Shown here one piece after another: positions 6,092 through 9,641 of a DNA stretch of 9,641 nucleotides. Position numbers and translations under genes: made by a program. The stretch's first letter is position 1, and every line of letters begins with the position of its first letter. Source of the stretch: Brevundimonas sp. UBA986 (GTDB lineage: Bacteria; Pseudomonadota; Alphaproteobacteria; Caulobacterales; Caulobacteraceae); NCBI GenBank assembly GCA_002292165.1, contig DBBK01000192.1, positions 12,902 through 22,542 on the forward strand, given 5' to 3'. A model generated the notes under the pieces. The model was not told where the DNA came from. It saw only the letters and a list, made by a program, of their open reading frames with translations, and did no database searches.

Positions 6092-6637
6092 ATGTACGCG
6101 GTGATCAAAACCGGCGGCAAGCAGTACCGGGTTCAACCGGGCGACACGATCGTGGTCGAGAAGCTGCTCGGCGACGCCGGTCAGGAACTGAAGTTCGACA
6201 GCGTCCTGATGCTGGGCGGCGACAAGGGCGTGACCCTGGGCGCCCCGCTGATCGACGGCGCCTTCGTCGGCGCGACCCTGATCGAAACCCGCAAGGGTGA
6301 GAAGGTGAAGGTCTTCAAGAAGACCCGCCGTCAGGGCTACCGTCGCACCAACGGCCACCGCCAGCTGGAAACCGTCCTGCGCATCACCGGCATCGAAGGC
6401 GCCGGCGAGACCGCCAAGTGGGACGGCAAGATCGATCTGACGACCCGCGCCGAGATCAACCTGCGCGCCCGCGGCCTGGCCAAGCGCGACGCGACGTCGG
6501 CCCTGGGTTCGACCGAGACGGTCGTCGCCTCGCATGACGGCGCCTCGGTTGACGCCGTGGTCGTCGAGAAGTCCGCACCCGCCAAGAAGGCCCCGGCGAA
6601 GAAGGCTGCCAAGCCCGCCGAGACCGACGAAGCCTAA
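6092..6637 (+). CDS. rplU: 50S ribosomal protein L21
   Basis: This encodes 181 residues. Residues 1-103 form the complete L21 core, beginning MYAVIKTGGKQYRV and carrying the family signature VFKKTRRQGYRRTNGHRQ near residues 74-91, a basic segment that contacts 23S rRNA. The remaining 78 residues are an extension; the last 20 or so are Lys/Ala/Pro-rich (SAPAKKAPAKKAAKPAE) and acidic at the very end. Typical bacterial L21 is about 103 residues; extended forms are usual in alphaproteobacteria, though this one is long. GAGG 7 bases before the ATG is the ribosome site. It is the first gene of an operon with rpmA, 87 bases downstream, under the promoter at 5996-6023. Confidence 0.97.
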   Translation: MYAVIKTGGKQYRVQPGDTIVVEKLLGDAGQELKFDSVLMLGGDKGVTLGAPLIDGAFVGATLIETRKGEKVKVFKKTRRQGYRRTNGHRQLETVLRITGIEGAGETAKWDGKIDLTTRAEINLRARGLAKRDATSALGSTETVVASHDGASVDAVVVEKSAPAKKAPAKKAAKPAETDEA

Positions 6638-6645
6638 AGAACAAC

Positions 6646-6661
6646 CGCGCTACCCAGCGCG
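6646..6661 (+). repeat. Perfect hairpin between rplU and rpmA
   Basis: CGCGCT (6646-6651) and AGCGCG (6656-6661) enclose the tetraloop ACCC. It starts 8 bases after the rplU stop and has no T run, so it probably affects mRNA processing or stability and does not stop transcription. Confidence 0.35.
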
Positions 6662-6724
6662 ACCCAACGAGACGCGTTCGGTTCGGCTTCGTAGCCGGGG
6701 ACGCAAAGGAAAGAGGAGCAACCC

Positions 6725-7009
6725 ATGGCTCACAAGAAATCCGGTGGTTCGTCGCGTAACGGTCGCGACTCCCAGTCCAAGCGCCTCGGCGTCAAGAAGT
6801 ACGGCAGCGAGCAAGTGCTGGCCGGCAACATCCTCGTGCGTCAGCGCGGCACCCAGTTCCACCCGGGCGCCAACGTCGGTCTCGGCCGCGACCACACCCT
6901 CTTCGCCCTTGAGCATGGCGCGGTGAAATTCACCACCAAAGCCAACGGCCGTTGTTACGTGTCGATTATTCCGGCCAACGACGACCAACAGGCGATGGCC
7001 GCCGAGTAA
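6725..7009 (+). CDS. rpmA: 50S ribosomal protein L27
   Basis: This encodes 94 residues, full length for L27. The N-terminus MAHKKSGGSSRNGRDS is the flexible arm that reaches the peptidyl-transferase centre, followed by KRLGVKKYG, GNILVRQRGTQFHPG and GLGRDHTLFA, all family hallmarks. There is no N-terminal leader peptide before Ala2, unlike the cleaved Firmicutes form. AGGAG lies 6 bases before the ATG. It follows rplU on the same strand as in most bacteria, and the terminator at 7080-7113 ends the unit. Confidence 0.98.
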   Translation: MAHKKSGGSSRNGRDSQSKRLGVKKYGSEQVLAGNILVRQRGTQFHPGANVGLGRDHTLFALEHGAVKFTTKANGRCYVSIIPANDDQQAMAAE

Positions 7010-7079
7010 CGCGAAGCCCGATTTCTCGGATCGCGTTGCTCTCAAAAGCAGCCGATCCGGACCAGGGGAAAATATTCCG

Positions 7080-7113
7080 CGGGGAGTCTGGATCACCAGG
7101 CTCCCCGTTTGCG
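7080..7113 (+). terminator. Intrinsic terminator after rpmA
   Basis: GGGGAGTCTGG (7081-7091) and CCAGGCTCCCC (7096-7106) form an 11-bp stem with one G-T wobble and the 4-base loop ATCA; C7080/G7107 extends it. Two short T runs follow (7108-7110 and 7114-7116, separated by GCG). It lies 70 bases after the rpmA stop and about 60 bases before the next gene, so it separates the ribosomal operon from the acetyltransferase. Confidence 0.75.
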
Positions 7114-7175
7114 TTTCCCCGCCTCGAAGCCCGCCCGAGCCCTCCAAGGAGGCGGACCGATTTGAGGCCAAGACC

Positions 7176-7709
7176 ATGTGCATCATCGAAACCTCCCCGG
7201 TCATCGAGACCCGGCGACTGGTCCTGCGCGCGCCCGCGCCCCAGGACGCGCCGCGCATCGCCGCCCTGGCCAATGACCGCGACATCGCGCGGATGACCTG
7301 CCGCATGCCGCACCCGTTCGGGACCGGCGACGCGGAGGACTTCGTCATCGCGGTGGCGGGTCAGGATCCGGCCAAGGCCAACACCTTCCTGATCGAGCAT
7401 GAGGACCTGGGCCCCGTCGGGGTCATCGGCCTGTTCGAGGACGGGGATGTGGCGCCCGAGACGGGCTACTGGATCGGCCGTGACTTCTGGGGCCGGGGCT
7501 TCGCCACCGAGGCCCTGGAGGGGGCCATGGTCTGGGCCAGCCGCAAGTGGCGGCGCCGGGCCCTGGTCGCCGGCCACTTCGCCGACAACCCGGCCTCGGG
7601 CCGCGTGCTGGAGAAGGCGGGCTTCCTGTACACCGGCGAGACCCGCCGCCCGTACAGCCAGGCGCGTCAGGCCCCGGTCGACACCCGCCGGATGGTCTGG
7701 ATCGCCTAG
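7176..7709 (+). CDS. GNAT-family N-acetyltransferase, RimJ/RimL type
   Basis: This encodes 177 residues forming a single GNAT domain, which transfers an acetyl group from acetyl-CoA to an amine. It opens with ETRRLVLRAP (residues 11-20), typical of RimJ/RimL-like members. The acetyl-CoA pyrophosphate loop is GRDFWGRGFATEAL at 101-114, and the later strand and helix are HFADNPASGRVLEKAGF at 134-150. The acceptor is unknown; family members modify ribosomal-protein N-termini, antibiotics or small amines, and nothing here decides between them. GAGG 8 bases before the ATG is the likely ribosome site; a perfect AAGGAGG at 7146-7152 is too far upstream to serve it. An acetyltransferase after rpmA is, from memory, the order in Caulobacter, where obgE follows; here the next gene is convergent instead. 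It overlaps the convergent small gene by 4 bases at the 3' end. Confidence 0.9.
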   Translation: MCIIETSPVIETRRLVLRAPAPQDAPRIAALANDRDIARMTCRMPHPFGTGDAEDFVIAVAGQDPAKANTFLIEHEDLGPVGVIGLFEDGDVAPETGYWIGRDFWGRGFATEALEGAMVWASRKWRRRALVAGHFADNPASGRVLEKAGFLYTGETRRPYSQARQAPVDTRRMVWIA

Positions 7710-7903
7710 GCTCCGGCCAGGCTCGGTCCGAAGACGGCGACGGCGCCGATCGCGCCGGCGAGAACCGCCATCCCCGCTCCGGCGAGGAAGGCGACGACCG
7801 TCCGGTTGCGGCGGCGGCGCATGCCGCCGGTGCGGACCTTGCGGATATAGACCTTGGGCGTGCGGTCGAAGGCTTCCGAACCGCTGATGTTGTGCTGGGA
7901 CAT
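7706..7903 (-). CDS. Small single-helix membrane protein of unknown function
   Basis: This encodes 65 residues. The N-terminal half is cytosolic in character and strongly basic (KVYIRKVRTGG then MRRRRNR at 28-34). One hydrophobic helix, about residues 36-60, follows (FLAGAGMAVLAGAIGAVAV). The positive-inside rule places the N-terminus in the cytoplasm. A good ribosome site (GGGAG about 8 bases before the ATG) and matching codon bias support a real gene. I do not recognise the family. It has no other same-strand gene within 150 bases, so it is probably transcribed alone. A long imperfect hairpin lies just upstream (7922-7954). Its stop lies within the 3' end of the convergent acetyltransferase gene. 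Confidence 0.65.
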   Translation of the reverse strand: MSQHNISGSEAFDRTPKVYIRKVRTGGMRRRRNRTVVAFLAGAGMAVLAGAIGAVAVFGPSLAGA

Positions 7904-7921
7904 GAACGCGCTCCCCCCGAC

Positions 7922-7954
7922 TGACCGATACGCCCTTCGCGGGGCGCGCGGTCA
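7922..7954 (-). repeat. Imperfect hairpin upstream of the small membrane protein gene
   Basis: TGACCG (7922-7927) pairs with CGGTCA (7949-7954) and, inside a small asymmetric internal loop, CGCCC (7931-7935) pairs with GGGCG (7942-7946) around a 6-base loop. It begins about 19 bases before the start codon at 7903, next to the ribosome site, so it could be part of the 5' leader or a DNA operator. Confidence 0.4.
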
Positions 7955-8021
7955 CTCAGGCCGTCGCGGTAGGGCCAAACAAAGGCGAACGCCGCTCACC
8001 CACCAATCCGTGATCGGACGA

Positions 8022-8035
8022 CCGGCGGTTGCCGG
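8022..8035 (-). terminator. Weak hairpin after the BA14K-like gene
   Basis: CCGGC (8022-8026) and GCCGG (8031-8035) enclose the loop GGTT, 18 bases past the stop of the gene at 8054. No T run follows on the minus strand, so terminator function is only a possibility. The rest of the 7904-8053 interval shows no clear promoter. Confidence 0.25.
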
Positions 8036-8053
8036 ATTCAACCGCAGAAGACG

Positions 8054-8644
8054 CTACCCGCAGAAGACTGGGCGGCCGCTGTAGGCGGTGTAATAGCCCG
8101 TCGACGGGTCGTAGGAGCGATACTCGGCGCAGCACCAGTTGATCCGCTGCGGATCCCGGCCGCCTGTGGCATAGGCGCTGTGGTCGTGGCCGTAGCGGTC
8201 GGCATAGGCCTGACCCGAGGCATAGCCGCCGTAGCCGCCGCCCGAATAGACGACGTCGGGGCGGCCGTATTCGCCGTAGTAGGCCTGGGACCCGCCGTAG
8301 CTGTAGCCGCCGCCATAGCTGTAGCCCGTGCTGCGCCGCCAGGGCGCGCGCTGGTCTCGCCAGCGGGCGTCGCAGTCGGTGCGGCCGCGATCCCAGTAGG
8401 CGTCGCAACGATAGTCACCAGGGACGTCCCGCTGGCCCTGATAGCTGTAGTCCCGAGAGCTGTAGCGCCGGTCGTGGCGGCGATCGCCGCAGCGGTCGCC
8501 GCAGACCGAGCCCTGCTGATAGCCGTAGAAGTCCTGCGGCCCGCCGGGTTGGTAGCCATACACCTGGGCCGAGGCGGGGGCGGCGGAGGCGACGATAGTC
8601 GCCGCCAGCGAAAGCGCTGCGAGGCGCGACGAAACGGAAAACAT
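8054..8644 (-). CDS. Secreted Tyr/Gly-rich protein with C-terminal BA14K-like module
   Basis: This encodes 196 residues. Residues 1-26 are a clear signal peptide ending ASA before QVYGY. The mature part is rich in Tyr, Gly, Arg and Asp, with repeated SYGG/YGGY units at about residues 108-143 and a Cys-containing stretch YRCDAYWDRGRTDCDARW. The last 27 residues, from W170 to G196 (WCCAEYRSYDPSTGYY onward, with C195), match the ending of BA14K-family proteins, which have a Cys-x-x-RYRSYD-type motif and a final Cys. The prototype is the Brucella abortus 14-kDa immunoreactive, lectin-like antigen. The mature protein is probably periplasmic or surface-located with disulfides. The start at 8644 has GGAGG about 8 bases upstream. 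It lies 63 bases downstream of the lipoprotein gene on the same strand, possibly co-transcribed. Function is unknown beyond the module. Confidence 0.8.
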   Translation of the reverse strand: MFSVSSRLAALSLAATIVASAAPASAQVYGYQPGGPQDFYGYQQGSVCGDRCGDRRHDRRYSSRDYSYQGQRDVPGDYRCDAYWDRGRTDCDARWRDQRAPWRRSTGYSYGGGYSYGGSQAYYGEYGRPDVVYSGGGYGGYASGQAYADRYGHDHSAYATGGRDPQRINWCCAEYRSYDPSTGYYTAYSGRPVFCG

Positions 8645-8707
8645 GGTTAACGCCTCCAGTCGGCCTCTACCCCCTCCAGGGCGACCCGCCGTGTTGATGG
8701 GGTACGC

Positions 8708-9244
8708 TTACAGGGTAACGGAGATCATTCGTCCGCCGCGCGTCTCGACGCGGCGCATGAGCACGATACGGTCGCCGCCGGCGCTGACCGGGGCGATGAT
8801 GAACCAGCTGCCGTCCGGCAGGCCGGTGACGGTGAAGCGGTTGTTGGCGCAGGTCGAGGCCCGCACGAAGGAGCGATAGTCCGCGTTCGGATCGGCGACG
8901 GTGCGGGCGCGGACCACGGCTTCGGGGATCGCGGCCTGTTCGGTCGAGCCGTACAGGGTGTTGAACCGGGCGCGGGTATAGGGCGTGTCGGGCGTCAGGG
9001 CGATCGAGCCGGTGCAGGCATAGGCCGCGCCGTTACGGCTGTAGGCGATGCGACCCTCGATCGATCCCTGGCCCTGAAGCGCCGACCAGCCGAAGGCGTC
9101 GGCGTTGAAGGCGTTGGAGGGCGGCGGGGGCGGAATCATGCTGCCCATCGTCGGGGCGCAGGCGGCGACCGACATCAGGGAAAGGCCGGCCAGGGTCGCG
9201 AGCGCGGCCGGACGGATGCGTCCGATACGGATCTGATTCGACAT
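8708..9244 (-). CDS. Lipoprotein with carboxypeptidase-regulatory-like (transthyretin-like) domain
   Basis: This encodes 178 residues from the ATG at 9244. The open frame extends 25 codons further upstream, but AGGAAAGG 7 bases before this ATG and the immediate start of an export signal select it. Residues 1-28 form a lipoprotein signal with lipobox SVAAC and the acylated C29, followed by a Pro-rich linker (five Pro at 38-42) away from the membrane. From about residue 60, GSIEGRIAYS to FTVTGLPDGSWFIIAPV has the pattern of a small beta-sandwich of the carboxypeptidase-D regulatory type: an opening 'G-x-V/I-x-G' strand and the closing 'F-x-x-x-G-L-P-x-G-x-W/Y' strand. Two Cys inside the domain could pair. 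Such domains bind proteins or sugars, and no enzyme activity is implied. It is divergent from the threonine dehydratase gene. Confidence 0.75.
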   Translation of the reverse strand: MSNQIRIGRIRPAALATLAGLSLMSVAACAPTMGSMIPPPPPSNAFNADAFGWSALQGQGSIEGRIAYSRNGAAYACTGSIALTPDTPYTRARFNTLYGSTEQAAIPEAVVRARTVADPNADYRSFVRASTCANNRFTVTGLPDGSWFIIAPVSAGGDRIVLMRRVETRGGRMISVTL

Positions 9245-9251
9245 GGGATAG

Positions 9252-9259
9252 CCTTTCCT
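9252..9259 (-). promoter_or_regulatory. Ribosome binding site fixing the lipoprotein start
   Basis: The minus strand reads AGGAAAGG here, 7 bases before the ATG at 9244. It supports the 178-residue form over the longer frame starting at 9319. A 6-bp hairpin, GTCCCG/CGGGAC (9265-9270 and 9276-9281), sits just upstream in the presumed leader. Confidence 0.65.
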
Positions 9260-9288
9260 GCGTGGTCCCGGCTCGCGGGACGCCCCTA

Positions 9289-9319
9289 ACCATACGCCTA
9301 ACGCCCGTCCTATGGTCAA
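9289..9319 (-). promoter_or_regulatory. Candidate promoter of the lipoprotein gene with a 6-bp dyad
   Basis: On the minus strand TTGACC (9314-9319) could be a -35 and TATGGT (9289-9294) a -10, with a long 19-base spacer. The same TATGGT also forms a dyad with ACCATA-N16-TATGGT (9289-9294 and 9311-9316 on the plus strand). The wide spacer and weak -10 keep this tentative. Confidence 0.3.
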
Positions 9320-9357
9320 GGTTGCGGGTGTCGATGACGTCAGTCACAACATCGCCG

Positions 9358-9641
9358 ATGACCGTGACATTTTCCGACATCCAGGCCGCCAAAGACCGCA
9401 TCGCGGGTCAGGTGGACCGGACCCCCGTGCGCCATTCCCGCCGCCTGTCCGAGCTGACCGGCGCCGACGTCTGGGTCAAGTACGACAACCTGCATTTCAC
9501 CGGCTCCTTCAAGGAGCGCGGGGCCCTGAACCGGTTGCTGCTGCTGACGCCGGACGAGCGGCGGCGCGGCGTGGTCGCGGCCTCGGCCGGCAATCATGCC
9601 CAGGCCCTGGCCTATCACGGCGGCCGGCTGGGCGTGCCGGT
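9358..9641 (+). CDS. Threonine ammonia-lyase-like PLP enzyme (5' part, cut by window end)
   Basis: The frame stays open to the window edge, giving 94 complete codons. FTGSFKERGALN at 47-58 contains the PLP Schiff-base lysine K52, and SAGNHAQALA at 76-85 is the loop binding the cofactor phosphate. Both define the fold-type II serine/threonine dehydratases, which deaminate threonine to 2-oxobutanoate. The usual K-x-E-N-x-Q before the lysine motif is KYDNLH (41-46) here. Whether it is biosynthetic (IlvA), catabolic (TdcB-like) or a hydroxyaspartate ammonia-lyase cannot be told, because the C-terminal part with any ACT domain is missing. The start at 9358 matches the usual distance to the first helix (TFSDIQAAKDRI), but it has no ribosome site. 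In-frame ATG 9334 and GTG 9328 lie further upstream, and AAGG at 9318-9321 fits GTG 9328 best. Confidence 0.88.
   Translation, partial: MTVTFSDIQAAKDRIAGQVDRTPVRHSRRLSELTGADVWVKYDNLHFTGSFKERGALNRLLLLTPDERRRGVVAASAGNHAQALAYHGGRLGVP

Noticed and set aside
7146..7152. Perfect AAGGAGG ribosome-binding sequence 23 bases before the GNAT start
   Set aside because: The only start codon at suitable spacing is TTG 7162, which is out of frame with the GNAT gene and opens no convincing product. GAGG at 7164-7167 fits the real ATG.
6966..7955. Minus-strand frame of 329 codons
   Set aside because: It crosses the rpmA 3' end, the terminator and the whole GNAT gene. The composition is Arg/Gly/Pro-rich shadow type.
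8180..8650. Plus-strand Ala/Val-rich frame of 156 codons
   Set aside because: It looks hydrophobic, but it is the complement of the Tyr/Gly-rich secreted protein gene. The minus frame has a signal peptide, a ribosome site and the BA14K-like ending.
9335..9342. Palindrome TGACGTCA
   Set aside because: An 8-bp palindrome is expected by chance at this scale, and it may lie inside the coding sequence if the dehydratase starts at 9328 or 9334.
1..9641. Possible CRISPR array, mobile element or phage-defence island
   Set aside because: There are no regularly spaced repeats, transposase or recombinase motifs, terminal inverted repeats with target duplications, or tRNA-anchored junctions. Base composition is uniform across the window.

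Overview
The window looks like an ordinary chromosomal segment of a high-GC alphaproteobacterium, most likely Caulobacteraceae and close to Brevundimonas or Caulobacter. The reasons are the strong G/C bias at third codon positions, the rplU-rpmA-acetyltransferase order, an L21 with a long Ala/Lys tail, a BA14K-like secreted protein (a mainly alphaproteobacterial family) and the style of the threonine dehydratase. This placement is inferred from sequence style, not from a search. I see no mobile element, tRNA, rRNA, CRISPR array or phage gene.

Layout. Bases 1-144 hold the 3' end of an unidentified plus-strand gene, joined by an ATGA stop/start overlap to a secreted right-handed beta-helix protein (141-1136). 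Convergent to it is a minus-strand metal-transport operon (2819 down to 1150): a six-helix membrane protein resembling the NicO/UreH/TauE group, then a CDF-type Zn/Co/Cd transporter with a very His-rich N-terminus. Just upstream, a 15-bp palindrome that closely matches the Zur operator core overlaps a -10-like element. It is the most informative regulatory signal in the window. Next, also on the minus strand, are a secreted alpha/beta-hydrolase of the tripeptidyl/prolyl aminopeptidase type (4340-2862) and a cyclopropane-fatty-acid-synthase-like methyltransferase (5855-4413).

A divergent intergenic region (5856-6091) contains a 9-bp inverted repeat, a sigma70-type promoter and a GC hairpin with a T run leading into rplU (L21) and rpmA (L27). 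A clear intrinsic terminator follows rpmA. After it comes a GNAT acetyltransferase (7176-7709). Convergent to that gene, with a 4-bp overlap, is a 65-residue single-helix membrane protein. The right part holds two envelope genes on the minus strand, a Tyr/Gly-rich secreted protein ending in a BA14K-like module and a lipoprotein with a carboxypeptidase-regulatory-like fold. Divergent from these is the start of a PLP-dependent threonine ammonia-lyase, cut by the window end.

The genes form several independent transcription units: metal homeostasis, peptide and lipid metabolism, ribosome synthesis, envelope proteins and amino-acid catabolism. No strand-coherent new defence or biosynthetic system is visible. 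The points most worth following are the Zur-like box on an apparent metal exporter operon, the uncharacterised membrane partner of the CDF transporter, altered bicarbonate-site residues in the CFA-like enzyme and the hairpin plus T run in the rplU leader. No gene-free stretch exceeds about 240 bases.
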